Positions 49,762 through 62,770 are shown, numbered from the stretch's first letter. The stretch: 64,000 nucleotides of DNA from Parachlorella kessleri (GCA_001598975.1 BBXU01000066.1:1-64000), one strand, 5' to 3'. Translations and numbers: made by a program. The notes: a model not told the origin generated them from the sequence alone.

Positions 49762-50257
49762 GGTGCTCAAGCAGGTCCGGTAAAGTAACTCTTGCTGTGG
49801 CTATAAAGTGAAGCAACTTCCCTCAGCTGCTGTCATTAAAGGGTTTTGACCGCCTTTCATGAAGCCACATGAAGCTGCTGCTGTGGAGAAGCCAGCAAAG
49901 AGGGGCCTTGCCGCAGGACAGAAGCGAGAAACCCAAATGAAAGCTGCCCCTACCGGAGACTGCATGTGAAGTAGAAATCACTAGAGCATTGGCCTCGCAA
50001 ACCCTAAACCATGCCAAAGAAATTACCCCTGCACAACTACTGTCTGGCACGCTGCCTTTCAGGCTACTGCACAAAGACCTGTATCCTGGTTACTACTTTG
50101 GTCGTCGTCCTGAGGTGTATTGTACGTGCATGCCGGCCAATTTATAAAGAGTGTCGTTGTCAACCACCGAGTCACAAAATCGCAACACCACCTCAGGTTT
50201 CAGCATCCTGCTTCTATGGGTGCCTAGAAAGTCAATAGCAGGCCTACATTGCCCTAG
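49762..50257. other. Spacer between Cys-module gene and DENND6-like gene
   Basis: Promoter of the Cys-module gene and 3' end of the DENN gene. No coding exon seen. Confidence 0.5.
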
Positions 50258-53143
50258 TCAGCGGTCTTTGTCCAGCGACGGCTTGAGCCAGGCTGCACGC
50301 TGCGGGCTCAGGAGCAGTGACCGCTGGAGGTCGCGCGGCATGGAGACAAACAATGTCTGCAGCTGCTCCCGCAGCTCCGCTGCCGCATCTTGTGGCTGCA
50401 ACAAGCACCAAGCAACCCCGCTTTAACAAGAGTTCGCGCCCGCGTACAATGTGTAGCATGTCTGCACAGGATGAGGGCACGCACACACGTCGCCCTGCAG
50501 GGAGCAGGTCTGCTGCTACTGGAGCACCGCCAACAGGTAACCCAGCTCCAGGCATCACATGTGCGCCTCCGGCTGCCTGCCATGCTAGCTTCCCTGCCGC
50601 CGCCCTGACTGCAGTGCCTCCTGCCACGCTACCTGGGGCAGGCCCTCAGTGAACAGCAGCTGCTGCTCCAGCTGGAAGAATGCCTCCACCGTCACCACCT
50701 CCCCCATGTGGCCGCTGCCGGCCTGCGTGAGGGGGCCGCCTGCCTCCCACCACGCCTCGTGCCACGCCCGCGCCTGCACTGAGAAAGCAGCTGCAGCTGG
50801 CCCATTAAGTCGAGCACCTGCTGGCACTAGCTGCACCCGCCCAGCATGCGTAGCGCTTGGGGTACCAGGGTCAGGTCTGACTGTGTTCTCAAAATGTTGC
50901 TGGAGGTCAATGACTTCGGCTCCATGGCCCCATTGCAAGGTTTGAGTACCACAAAGCAGCACGGAATGCCTCCCAGCACCACATGCTGCTGTCGGTAACC
51001 GCCTCGTCCTCACAAACGAACCCAACACATGATATCATGTATGCACAAGAGGAGGCCAGCCCACACTAACTGCTCAATAGGGCAGAGGCGAGCTTGCCTG
51101 CCACTGCTCTGCTAGTGCCCGCCGCGTATATAGCCAGGATCGGAGGTTGCCGCACTCCAAAAACCGCTGGTAAAACTGCAGGCAAAGGAGACGCCCATCT
51201 AGCATACGGGGTGCGTTAGGCTGGTTTCTGGGGTGCATTAGGCTGGTTCATGCACGGGCTCGAGGCTGCAGAAGCTGATTACCCCCATCCACCGCCTGAC
51301 AGCAAGCCATCAAGCAAAGCTGACATACTTTGCCAAAACCCCTGGCCTTTGCGGCTTCCACAACCAGCCGACTTTGCAGCACGCTTACCTGGACAAGCGT
51401 CTTGTGACTGCCAAACCGCCGGAGTAAGATGTCAGGGACAGTGCCAGACTTGCTTCCCAGGTTTTGCAAAATGGCATCCTTGTCAATGGGCGGCAGCGGC
51501 GGCGGACTCTGCAAATCTGTTCACAAAGGGAGAGGCACACAATGTTGGGTGGCATGGCAGTCTACATATGCATCAGAGTCACACCTCTGCTGCATTGGGA
51601 TGCCTACGATGTGCATGTCAGTTCAGGCGACGGCTTGAAGCCAACAACTGGGCATACAGCACACTTCAGGCCAGCTACCGTCTTTGCCAACAGGCTACTA
51701 GGCCAGCCAGCGAGGTGCGGGGGTGAGGAAGCTGGCAATAATACAAGGTCACCTGACGCCGAGCGGGGCATCGGCGGCGGGGGAGCCGGTGAGATGTATG
51801 GCAGCAGCGGGAAGAGGACCGCCTGTGTGAGCTCCTGGAAGTGGCGCCGCAGCACCATGGTGTTCAGCAGCGCAGCGCGGGAAGCCTTGTCATAGGGATC
51901 TGAACCAAAGGGAAAACCCATGCAGTGGCGCTGCCTGCAACCGCGACTGCTTGTAAGGCCTGCCGGTGTCAAGTAAATGCGACTAGCCTTTGTGGAGGAT
52001 CAAAGCGCTGAGCTGCGCGGGACAGGCCATGTGGCGGTAGTGTGCAGAGATATACTGGCTGCATGTCCGATAACACCTTTTAACCGCACACCTTTCCCCA
52101 AAGACCTGCCGTTCCTTTGTGGCCCTGAGGTAGGGAGCTGTAGAACGGACCTCCTCCCCAGTGAGCCAGCCAGCACCCACCCACCCACCTGTGGGTCGCG
52201 GTGCAGCCAGCCGGCCGAGCACCTCCTTATCTGGCCGGATCAGCGGCTTGTATGCCATCCACAACGCGTCGTGTGCCTCACTGAGAAGCGATTGCGGGCC
52301 GTGCGACCTCCGCCGCAGGGCCTGCCCCAGGCGGCTGCCGCCGCTGCTGCTACCTATTGACTGCGATGACTCTGAGCGCCAGAAGCCGCCACCATTGGCG
52401 GCGTCGCTGCTGCCACCATGGCTACTGCTGTCCTCTGCTGGAAGGCCGTTGCTGCTTCCCTGCTGCTGCTGCTGCTGTGCCTGCTGGGCAAGCTGTGCTG
52501 CATAGCCCGTCGACAACACATTGGGCCAGGCTGGCAGCGCCTTGATGAAGTAAAAATTTGTCACGCCCAGCAAGCAGGGCAGGTCATTCTCAAGGCTTGG
52601 CAGAGTGCCGCCAGCTAACCGCGCGAAGCACGGGTCGTGTATGGTGAGGTACGGCCGGTAGTCTGCGGCGTAAGGGAGGGGTGTGAGCAGCGACACCAGC
52701 GCTGCCACCGCACCTGAGCAGGCCGCTGCAGGCAGAAAGCAGACAAGCAAGCTTGCCACTGACATGCTCTGCTTGCCTACAAACCCCACAGTTACAAAGC
52801 AAGGCATGCTGGTCTCCTGGATCACTGAGATCCTCATGACATGCGCAGCATGAACAGGGCCGGCAAGGAATGCATGCAACACCATACTGGGAGCAGTGCC
52901 TGCCTTAGGTCATACCTGGGGTCGGTGCAGCAACCAACAAAGGCTCCCCTAGGACAAGCACCTCCCACAATGCCCACAACTGCTGGAGCACGTGCTTGAG
53001 GGGGGTGTAAACATCCATCTGCAGGATAAGATCCACGCTTGTGCCAAGTGGTTGTGTCTTGTGAGCAAGGTGGCCACTGCACAAATGATGCACCCAACAC
53101 AGCACAAAGGAAAAAACCATGTGCTCAACATGAACAGCACATG

Positions 53144-53191
<48 letters not shown>

Positions 53192-54875
53192 CTTGCTTGG
53201 GAGCGGGAGCAGGAGATACCCACTGCTTTGTAGGGGGGAGAACTCCTATGGTTTTCAGTCAAGTAAGTGCAAGAGTAACCTGCACCTTCAGACCTCAGGC
53301 AGAGGTTAAAGCACGATCAACAGATCTTCATACCTCAGTGTAGGGACCTTCCACGAGCTCCTGCTGCCCATATGCTTGGGGCAGCAGGCAGAGCGGCAGC
53401 CCCGTGGCATCATCCATCTCTGCCAGCAGCAAGGCCTCTGGCCAACCTAGGTCCTCCTGGCCCTCCTCTGGCATGCAAACTGACGCCAACTGCCCGCCCT
53501 TCTGGGACTGCTGTGGCTCTCTTGCAAGCTGCCCGTGACTCTCTGTAGCGGCAACTCCGACTGCAATCCCACCCTGCTGCTGCGGCTGCTGCTGCTGCTG
53601 CCGATGGGCTGGCCCTCCAGCCACGGACCAAAGCGCAGGCAGCGTGGATAGCTCGGGGATGGCGGCTGAGATGGTCCCCACCTCCGCCAGCGGCAGCGTC
53701 ATGTGAGAGCCCCAAGCAGGTGGTGGCCAGCTGCTGCACACCTCCTCATACACCTGCACAGGGCTCGAGTAGGAAGTAAGAGTAAGAATTTGCCTGGCCC
53801 TTGCATGCGGGGCTGAGTTGCAGTGAAGTCTATCCTGTCGCACCGGCTCAAGTACACAGCATCTGGTGAGCCAGGCGGTCCAGGAGGATGCCATAAAGCT
53901 GAAATGTACAGTGCAGCGCACAGCGTATGCATACTTCACCACAGCACTCTGGCCCTCCAGCCAAACCCACTCAGAGACGCTAGAGGGCAGCCCAAACTGC
54001 CATACCAGCACCCCCTCTCCCCGTTATCAGGCGCACCCCTTGGATTCATGTCAGTGACATACCTGCTGCAGGGCGTCCACGCCATATGCAAGCACCAGTG
54101 GCCCCAAAAAACGGGACAGTGGCGTCAGCAAGGAGCTGAGTGGCAGCTCTGACAGCACGACTACCGACTTCTGTTCGCCGCCTCGCCGCAGCCGCTCGTC
54201 CTGTCGCTGTCGGCAGAACACAAACCTATGCAAGTCACACAGAACAGCAGTTAACGAACTGCTCTAACGAAGAACGAAAACCACCCTGCATATGCTGAGC
54301 TGTATACCACCCTGCATGCTGGGCTGCATGCGGGAGCTTAATACCTGGCAAGAGGTATATCGCAAGAGCACATTGCTAGCTGTTCAATTGCAGCAGTTCT
54401 TCAGCAACCTGCTAGGTGCATTAAGGCTGGACCGCTCTTGCCACATCTGACATGCCAGTGCTGGCAACGCTGGAGGGGCCCCTAACTGAATGCGCTCAAC
54501 GTGAAGGCCTGTCCTCCCGCACCCGTACAGAAAGCGGGGCGCAGCCCCACACTGGTCCGCAGGCCGCCGCCGCATTCTGAAGAAGAAAGAGCAGTCTCTA
54601 ACGCTGCTCTTCGTCCTCAGCTCCATAGATATCGAGTCCTGCACCAGCAACGTTGCCGACACTAAGTACAAGGAGGGGCACTAGCCAGGTTTGGCCGAGC
54701 ACTGATCACAGACGCCGCCTGTGCCACTGACCGGGAAGCTATGGAAGGCCACATCACTCTCTTCCTCAGGCGTTAGTGCGCCAGGAGGGTAAATCGACTC
54801 GCACTTGTTCCCGACATCTACATCAAACACCACGGCGCCCAAAGCCGTCACGCACTGCCCCCCCAACGAACTCAT
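50258..54875 (-). CDS. DENND6: DENN-domain protein, DENND6 (FAM116) family
   Basis: Eleven exons: 54875-54732, 54638-54523, 54225-54063, 53753-53334, 53018-52916, 52725-52189, 51899-51753, 51516-51389, 51175-51098, 50773-50633, 50395-50258, giving 704 residues. The uDENN part shows GAVVFDVDVGNKCESIYPPG, LTPEEESDVAFHSFP, RDCSFFFRMRRRP and RFLYGFVFCRQ; the core DENN has QLWALWEVLVLGEPLLVAAP, YRPYLTIHDPCFARL and LLGVTNFYFIKALPAWPNVL; the dDENN part has LLNTMVLRRHFQELTQAVLF, FYQRFLECGNLRSWLYTRR and FFQLEQQLL. DENND6 proteins are guanine-nucleotide exchange factors for Rab GTPases in endosomal recycling. Compared with animals the protein has extra Gln/Pro and Ser/Gly-rich inserts in exons 4 and 6 (polyQ about 53585-53605 and 52455-52480). 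Intron 9 has a GC donor (CAG|GCAAGC at 51097). Confidence 0.94.
53145..53196. repeat. (CTGC)n tetranucleotide repeat in DENND6-like gene intron 4
   Basis: About 12-13 units of TGCC/CTGC run from 53145 to about 53196, ending in two TTGC variants. It lies in the intron between exons 4 and 5. Confidence 0.9.
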
Positions 54876-55509
54876 CTTCAAAGAGTGGGTTTGTGCAGGA
54901 ATGCATGGGCTGTACTGACCCTCCTGCAAGCCCAGCAGCGATCGCAGCAGGTGTGGGTGATCACAGCAGGATGGATGGCATGAAGGTCTAGTGACAGGCT
55001 GGGTGAGAGTTGCCGTGGACAAGCAGTTACCTAGATAGCTTCAGACTTCAAAAGTGGTCAGTATGTGTGAGCTCTTGGTTCTCTTAGTGATGCTTGCTCG
55101 CCTTGGTGTGAAATAAAGTCGCTCCAAACATGTGCTCTCGGACTAGGAAGACCACCATGCTGGAAGTCTTTCTCGTAGCACGCATTGAACGAGAGGCAAG
55201 CAGACGATGCTCCTAACGATGCTTGATCACCATGATAATTGTCAGGACCTCACAGGCAAGTATACAAGACACCGCGAAAGCAGTAGCACTCCAACCTGAC
55301 GTTTCCAAGTAAAGTCACGGTAATGTCAGGAAGCTCTGCTGCAAAGTGTGGTAACCTACAGTCGGGAAAGGGAAGCAGGAAAGCCAGGAAAACTGTGGGC
55401 TTGTCAGAAAGATAGGCAATACAAGACAAATATTGACATGAGTAACAACTTCAGGCCCTTGCATCTGGTATATGAGCACACCGACCCAGTACGTAAAATC
55501 AGCTGCACA
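54876..55509. other. Spacer between DENND6-like gene start and MORC gene stop
   Basis: About 630 nt with the DENN promoter and MORC 3' region. No exon was recognised. Confidence 0.5.
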
Positions 55510-57363
55510 TTATGGTGCACGCTGCCGCTTTGCACCAGGTGCTGCTGGGTCCACAAGCTCTACTGCGCGCTCAGCCTCCAACCTGCAGGTGCACACCATT
55601 GCAAAACATTTCAGCACCCAGGACGTGCATCAGGCTAGCTCAGGCAGGGGTGAAGCCAACAAAGTAGCGTGTGTTCCCCTTTGCCAACAGTCTTGCAACC
55701 ATTCAGTAAATACTGCATGAGATGTTCAGCCCTGAGAATACCTAACTTGTAGCCCCAACGTTCACAGAGTTTAAGGTGGTTCGCTGCCTGCCACCAGCAC
55801 AAAAGTAGGAGCTACTTGGGAGCTCGCACCTTTCTACTGCAGTGCGGACTCTTCGGGCTAGCTCCAGCCCCACCGACTGCTGCTGTGCATTGGTGACAGC
55901 TTGCTGCACAAAGGCGATAATAGCACTCTCCAGCTCGGATCCAAGCTGTGTCTTGCCGGGCATAGAAGGGGAGGCTGCTGCCGTTGCTAGAGCATAAGCT
56001 GGTGGGAGTCCCTGCAAGCCAGAGTGCGACACATATAAACGCCGGCAGGACGAGCATGCGGGGAATGAGTGGTACAAATAAGGGCTGGATGAGGGTATGC
56101 GAGACGACTATCAAGTCGCGTCATACGGTTGAGCAATATTTTCCAACCCTCGCCATTGCATGGGGACAAGGTGGCGTGGCTGGCTGTGGCACTGCCATTG
56201 AGCGCTGTGCAAGCACAGCCACGTTTGCCTCTGGTTGACAGACAGGTGGCATTGATTGACAAGGCCGCATTGTGCATAATCCATACCTTTGGTGAGGGTA
56301 CCCCTGCCTCTGCAGCAGCTAGCAGAACGCTGAAGGCATGGGGAGCCCCATCACGTGACGGCTGCTGCTGCTCCTGCTGCGGAAAGGGGCTGCCAACACC
56401 AGTGCCCTTGCCGGTCGGGCTGCTGGCACTCCCACGCCCCGCCTCGGCAGCACCTTGCCCACTGCTCGACTGTGACAACGACCGTAGAAACGCCCTGGCA
56501 GACGCGACAGCCTGCGCTGCTGACGTTGGGGGACTGACAGGTGGTACCAGTGACGGGTTTCCCGTGCCATCTGGTGGTTGACTTGGTGCACTCCTTTGCA
56601 AAGTGCCCTGCACGCCTGCCCCCTCGGTCTGGTGTGCAAGGGTGGCCCCTCCCAGCTCTGGGCCTGCCATCGTAGAGAGCAGGGAACAGACCCGTCGCAG
56701 TGCCTCGCTGTTGGGCTGCCCCGCCTGCTCTGCCCGCTGAACTTGCTGACTCAGCTGAGTCACCAGCTGTGCCAGCTGGCGGGGCTGCGCCACGAGGGCA
56801 GCCAGCGCTTGAGCAAGATCTGCCGCTGGAGCCACTTTGGGTGGGAAAGGCTGCGAGTTGAGCCAAGCCAGATCAACACCGGACCCGCTGCCACCGCCTA
56901 GGCCTGCCGGGTGGCGTTCAAGCTGGCTGCCCGTTTGTTGCTGACCAAACGAACCGCTGCGAAGCGGCGGTCCCTTCGGCTGCTGCTGGGGGGTGTCTGC
57001 GGCCTGTAAGAGGGTAGGCTGGGCGCCTTGCTGCTGCTGCAGCTGTTGCTGCAGGTGCTGCTGCTGTAACTGCTCCACCACAGCTTTAGGAGCCGATGCC
57101 AGCAGCCGCTGCAGGTGCTGCATCGCCGGCGGTTGGCTATCCCTGGCGGAAGCGGCTGCTGCTGCTGCAGATGCTGCCTGACCTAGGGAGGCATCCTGCA
57201 TGAGGCTTTGGAGACCCAGGGGCAGCGCAGCAGGGGGCGCAGCGGTGTTGCTTGTGGTCGCCATGGCCTGTAACACAGCGTGCATTGCAGGTGGGAGCGT
57301 CATGGGCGGGGTCCTTAATGCTGAAACCTGGCTCCTGCCACCCGAGAGCTGCCTCAGAAACTC

Positions 57364-57419
<56 letters not shown>

Positions 57420-57807
57420 TGCCCTGCCACTGCTGCTGCATCTGTTGCTGCTGCTGCTGCTGCTGCCGCTGCTGCTGTGACCCCTGCCTCGCCTCAGATG
57501 CCTGGCTAGGCCCACGCATGGCAGAAGGTGGCAGCATCACGCCCAGACCAGTGCCATGCTGCCCCGCCAGCGCGGCAGGAGGCAGCTGGTCCGAGCTCGC
57601 AGCACGCGCAGCATGGCCATCAGTCCAGGGTGACTGGGCCCAGGTGGGGGAGATGTCCATAGTTTGCAGTGGACCCGCCGGGGCGGTGAGGGCACGAGTG
57701 AACACCGGGGCAAGGGTGCGGGAGCCCTGCCGCACCAGCCCTGCTGCTACCTCAGGCTGCTGCGCCAGGAGGTGGGGCGGCAGGGACCCTGCAACCTTTT
57801 GTTGTTG

Positions 57808-57843
<36 letters not shown>

Positions 57844-60800
57844 GCTGGTGAGTACAAACTGCCAAGGCAGGGCATCGCTTGCGCTTCGAGCTGAGCCGGC
57901 GATCTGGGCAGCAAGCTGAGGCTGGCCTCTCCCGGCGGCTAGTGCAGTGGGGCCTGTAGCAAACACCAAGGGACACTTTTAAAGCCAAACAGGTATTTCA
58001 CGAGCAGCTAAGCTCCGATCTTGTATGGAAGCGGGAATGCCACGGGGGAGCAAAGCAACCTTGTGCCGAGCTGCAGCTCCAAAGCCAGGCTGCGCAGCAG
58101 CTCGGCCAGACCGTTCACGCCTTGCCAGCTTGCGGACAAGGCGCACCTGCGAGGTACCCAGCAGCGGCAGCATGCTTCTTCCAGTAGGCCGGCACGCAGC
58201 GCTTCAGGAAGGCCTCCAGCTTCTGGAAGGCGTGGTTGCGCTCAAAGTCCTGCGGGGCAGCAAGCACCAGCCCTGCATGCGATGGGAGGGCCTGAACAAG
58301 GACCACGCTGTGTGTCTCGTGGCCTGCCGCCAACCAGTAGACAGCCTGGGTCACAGCATTGCAGACTTCGACGGCCTTAAACTGTCGGTACGGCATCCCA
58401 GGGGTTTTCCAAGTATCAAGCCAGTATGACCTGCACCAGACTGGGCGCACAGCCACTGCCGTGAGGTGGCATGTCCAACAATACTGCAAGTGCAGGCTTT
58501 GCCCACTGCAGGAACCCCCCAGCCAGCCAGCCAGCCTTCCCGGACCCTACCTGCCAGCTGGGTGTTGGCGGGACAAAGTCCACATCCAGGTACCCCACCA
58601 CCCCCCGCCCCACAGTGTTGCTGCTGTAGGCGCGCCAGAAGGGCTTGACCAGGCGGTTGTGGTGGTACAGGCAAAAGCCCTGCAGCAGCACCAGCAACAG
58701 CAGCAGGCACCCCGTAGGACAGGCATGCGTGCTTGCTTGCTTGCAGCATTTGGTGTCACAGCATTGTCGCAATCTAGGCAAGACCACTTGCCAAGTCAGA
58801 GCCAACCAGTTACCATCTCATAGCCATACGAGAGTAGGTGGCAGCAGAGAGCGCGACAATGGCCTGATAGCAGAGAAACTAATCACCTGCATGGAGGTCT
58901 GCGGAGCATCAATGAGGAAGCCCACGTGTACGTTGACCACATGCTGCAGTGTGGCAAGGGGAGCAAGAGGAGCACAGTTGGTTGCATGCAGGTGCCTGCC
59001 ACCTGAGCAGACACCAAACAAAGTTTGGCTGATGTGTTCACAGCTTGCACTACACAGAAAAGCAGTACTTCTGTCCAGCGGGTGCTGCATCCGGCACACA
59101 ACCTAATGAACCACACCCTGCGTAGAGTATTTTCCCGGACAGAGCCTGAGCACCACCTCCATCTCCCCTATAATATCTGGTTGCATGTACAACCCCAAGC
59201 GTCAGCAGGACCATTTGACAGAGGAAGGACCTGCCCTGCTTACCTGCATCTGGAAGCCATGCTCATCGACCTCGTCCTTGACCCCTCGCGGGCGATACTC
59301 CTCGCTGATGCACATGCCCATCCATGCCCTGCAATCGTGGTGTGACACTCAAGCCTTGCGATGCAGGATGCAACTCCTCTACTCAGTAACAGGCCTCCCT
59401 TACGCTGACAGACTGACCGGGGACTGAGGGGCTGCAGGTGACGGCGGTTGCCCCGTGAAGTTGCAACTACATATCCAGGCTTAGCTCCACCATACCACCA
59501 GGTCATATGCACGACCTGCGGCCCCAACTACAGCCGGCCGGGGAAGCATAGCAATTTACAACACTAGCCGAGTGGGACTTGCACACCTGATGTCTTGTGG
59601 TTGCACAGGGAGGCCCCTCAGGGTGATCAGCAGACCCTCTGGCCAGCATCGGTACAGGATGGCAGCGTAGGCTCGCAGGGAATAGCGGTGCACCATGCAC
59701 CGCTGGACGCCCAGGTCTCTCTTCTCTGCACCACACGAGCACACCAGCTCTCTGTAGAAAGAAGGACGTGGAGGCCGATGTTGCACCACTGTGAGGCTTG
59801 GCAAGTGTGCCAGAGGCGCCTGCATGGCTAGCCATCCATGGCTGAAAGGCTTCAGGGGATGGTGGCAGCAGAGCTTGGTGAGACCCTCATGCTGTCAGGG
59901 CAGTTTTCTCAGCTGGAAGCCCCACCCAAAGTAAGCCACTATGCCGCTGTGCATGCTGCTGTCTTTAGGAAGCAGCATCCAGAGCGAGTGTGCAGCAGGG
60001 GCTTCATAATGAGGCGCAGGAGCGGTGCCTGCGGCAAACCGAACCTGTGGGTAGGAGGTCGGACAGAGCGTCATCCTTGTTGCAGCAGATATCTGTCGAG
60101 TCTGACACAAAGTCCAGCTCTGGCCCACCCTCTGCACGGCTCCAGAGGCCGTGTACGAGCACCTGCGCCAGCACAGGCCTTGGGTAGTTGAGGTCAAGTG
60201 TGGGCAACAAGGCCACTTTTGTTTCACACAACATCCGTGGCCAACACTGAACCCTGCCGACGTTCGCAGCCGACATCCACTGGGGCTGCTCTGCACTGAA
60301 GTGCCCACATGGCTGCCTCTTCTAGGCAGCATCCTCGGCCGTGAAAATCAAAGCCAAGTATACTGGGCAGGCAGGCAGGCAGGCCGAAGGCTGGCTGACT
60401 AACCCTGGTGCCCTGGGTGGGCATGGTATCCAGCTCGCATTGAACCATATCCCAAGACACAAGGCCGCAGCGGGCAAAGGCTTGGTGGTAGTTGGCTGGT
60501 GTTGTGGTGCCAGCCGCCTCACCCAGGCTGCAAGCGCAAGAACACACACAGGCATGTTGTGACATGGCATGCTGCGGCAGTAGTGGAAGTGGGGTCGGTC
60601 ACAGGGCCAGGCAGATATCCGCCTGACAGCTATGAGCCCAAGCTGCCACTGTGCAGTTGTCTACTTATTTTGCAATCCAGGAAAGAACAACAGTAAATAC
60701 AACAATGTTGAGGAAGGATGCACATGGCACTCCAGATATGCCATAATATTGCATATGATAATCATACATGGCGTATGATGTGTCCTATCTTTTAATACTT

Positions 60801-61754
60801 TTGATGCCAAGTACCAGACTGACCTTTGGTCTGAGCTACAGTACAACACTCCCGTGACGGCCTTAGCTGCAGCGCCAGGGTCAAACACAACCACCCCCAC
60901 GCCCACAGCTGGCAGCACCCTCCCCGCCTCCAGGTGCTTGGTCAGCACGGTGGCGCAGCTCCCCAGCCTACAAACAGGCATGTGGCCAACCTGACAAGTC
61001 ATGACCGTGCATGACTTTGTTGACTCCCAGCTGCTGCGCCATGCTCTGCGAGGATGTCAACCGCCGAACGCCAGCGAGGGTTTATTCCTGGACCAAATCT
61101 CAGGGTGGGGCCGACAAGGCTGATGCTAGCAAGCCAAGTTGCTTAGCTCCCTCTTCCTTCTCTTCCCTTCTAAGTCACCCGTCAGCATGCATATGCCCTT
61201 GGCTCCCACCTGAGCACGGCTTGCATGAAGCTCCCAGGCTTGCGCTGCCCGGTGGGGCCCACGGCCACCCCAACACTTTCTGAAAGCTCTGCTAGTGACA
61301 TGCCGTTGCAGTCGTGCTCATAAACCAGCAGCATGCCGCTAGGGTCGGAACGTACGTCCAGACTGGCGTAGGTTGCTGCCACTGCAATACACAAGGGAGC
61401 TCCAGGGGGCCGGAGCCTGTATTGACTGGCAACGGTCACAGCAGTCATCGGGAGTATGCCGGTTAAGTGGAAGTTTTTGTGGCATGGAGTTCCCCGCTGG
61501 GTGTGCAAGCCTGCTGTGCTAACCTGGGTTGTCACCACCACGCATACAGCTAAAAGGGTCCTTACAGTAGCCATGGTGCACCCCAGCCACAATAGAAATG
61601 CTCACAGCTGAGTGACCCCTAGGCTGATCCTCCAAGCCTACCTGCATGTTCCGCCCGCTGCACGCAGTCGTCCAGCAAAGCAGCTATGGCACTGAAGGGA
61701 GTGCTATGCACGCTGAGGCCCTGGGGCAGCGCGCTTGGTGCCACACCCCCAAGC
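55510..61754 (-). CDS. MORC-family GHKL protein with long Gln-rich tail (5' exon missing)
   Basis: Thirteen joined exons: 61754-61642, 61381-61210, 60967-60824, 60527-60404, 60246-60045, 59725-59587, 59328-59244, 58943-58887, 58679-58551, 58249-58147, 57953-56287, 56011-55830, 55582-55510; at least 1063 residues, lacking the first exon. Family marks: FSAIAALLDDCVQRA (GHKL helix), MLLVYEHDCNGMSLAELSES, VVVFDPG, GPELDFVSDSTDI, YSLRAYAAILYR, then the MORC signature IDAPQTSMQGFCLYHHNRLV followed by KPFWRAYSS, GRGVVGYLDVDFV and ERNHAFQKLEAFLK. The 555-codon exon is a low-complexity tail with several polyQ runs; the end has LESAIIAFVQQAV, RLEAERAVELVDP and GAKRQRAP, a likely nuclear signal. MORC proteins compact chromatin and silence genes. 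The active-site helix has Ala and Asp where family ATPases have Glu and Asn, so ATPase activity is doubtful. The 60246 acceptor is the weakest join. Confidence 0.88.
55775..55800 (-). repeat. Dispersed introner-like repeat, copy L (5' fragment, MORC intron)
   Basis: On the minus strand GCTGGTGGCAGGCAGCGAAC appears about 30 nt after the donor of the intron between MORC exons 13 and 14. Only the 5' end of the family is kept; it is sense to the gene. Confidence 0.4.
57363..57418. repeat. CTG/CAG trinucleotide repeat coding polyQ in MORC protein
   Basis: About 18 uninterrupted CTG units (CAG on the coding strand), followed by imperfect units to 57477. Confidence 0.95.
57800..57845. repeat. TTG/CTG trinucleotide repeat coding polyQ in MORC protein
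   Basis: TTG units turn into CTG units; on the coding strand this is CAG then CAA, one continuous Gln run of about 16 residues near the start of the long exon. Confidence 0.9.
60363..60384. repeat. (GGCA)n short tandem repeat in MORC intron
   Basis: Five units of GGCA/CAGG in the intron between MORC exons 5 and 6. Confidence 0.7.
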
Positions 61755-62583
61755 CTGCAGGGGCATAATGTGCAGACCTCTGCTTGGTCAAGCAAAGTTT
61801 CCAAGAGGTGGGAGTGCAGGCGCTCGGGCTTCCGGGGCACAGCACTAGGAGTGTGCAAGCGCCCAGGCTAGCAAACTTGAAACCACGCTTGCACCACCTC
61901 ATTCTGCTACCTATACGCCAGACAGACACATGTGAGGCAACACACATACAAATCATTGCATCAGATGCATGTGTCCGTCTGTGAGCATACAGCGTGCACA
62001 ACTCTGTGTCCAACCTAGTAAGCCTTAGGGGGACACAGTCACTGATGACTTCCTCCTGCCCACCTTGTCGGCTCGGTCGCCCGTTGCACTTCCCTAGCCG
62101 CCGTCTCGGCAGACGCAGGTGTTGCGACAAAACACGGCGGCGCCTCAACTAGAAAGGCGGCGGTACTATAATTGACGGCACTGCTCGCTCCCACGTGCAT
62201 CCAGTACCGCTAGCGTGCTGTTTGTTTTCCCAGCTGAACCCTTTGTCTTCAGGGACTCAAACAGGTGTCGACTTCAACCCAGTACCATGATGCAAAGCTC
62301 AAGTTAGACCCCTTAATTCTCCCAGCCGCAGTTCTGGTACGCCTAGGAAGTCGCTTATAACCTTCCGGCAAGGCCAGCCCTGTTGCCCTGCCCGTCAAAG
62401 CAGGGCAAAACATCGACAGATAGCAAGCATGTGTGGATGGTTGAACGGCGCGGGATAACTCACGTCTACTGTCAAGCCACGATACATGGCTTTTGAACGA
62501 TACATTCGACGGCGTAAATAAAATATTCGGAGATGCCTCGTCGGGGTGGGCGCAAGAGGGAATCTCTGGAAAGAAGGTTCTTT

Positions 62584-62660
62584 GTTGATGGTGGTAGGCA
62601 ATGCCATCAGAGGACTGGTGACCTTACTGACAGGGCTGGATGCGGTATGCCTTGGGTCTT
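62584..62660 (+). repeat. Dispersed introner-like repeat, copy H
   Basis: GGTGGTAGGCAATGCCATCA ... ACTGACAGGGCTGGATGCGG, followed by TATGCCTTGGGTCTTGCC, a 3' extension echoed after other copies. Confidence 0.7.
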
Positions 62661-62699
62661 GCCAGAATTTTGATCGGGTAGGTCCCCTCACATTCGGTT

Positions 62700-62770
62700 G
62701 TGGCAGGCAGTTCGAACAGAGGAGAAAGAGGGGCGAGCTGTATTTGGTTACGGTTACAGGCGCTGCAATC
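62700..62770 (+). repeat. Dispersed introner-like repeat, copy I (degraded)
   Basis: TGTGGCAGGCAGTTCGAACA, then GAGGAG and GAGCTGTA, with GTTACAGGCGCTGCAATC in the place of the usual 3' end. Confidence 0.5.

Noticed and set aside
53145..53196. Regular short repeats as a possible CRISPR array
   Set aside because: It is a plain CTGC tetranucleotide run without spacers, in an intron of a eukaryotic gene.
57200..57919. Plus-strand open frame of 239 codons with long Cys runs
   Set aside because: It is the complement of the CAG/polyQ exon of the MORC gene; poly-Cys from CTG/TGC units is an artefact.
61920..61970. Candidate first exon of the MORC gene (MICMCVASHVSVWRI)
   Set aside because: Its donor leaves phase 1, while the next exon needs phase 2, and the sequence lacks family features.
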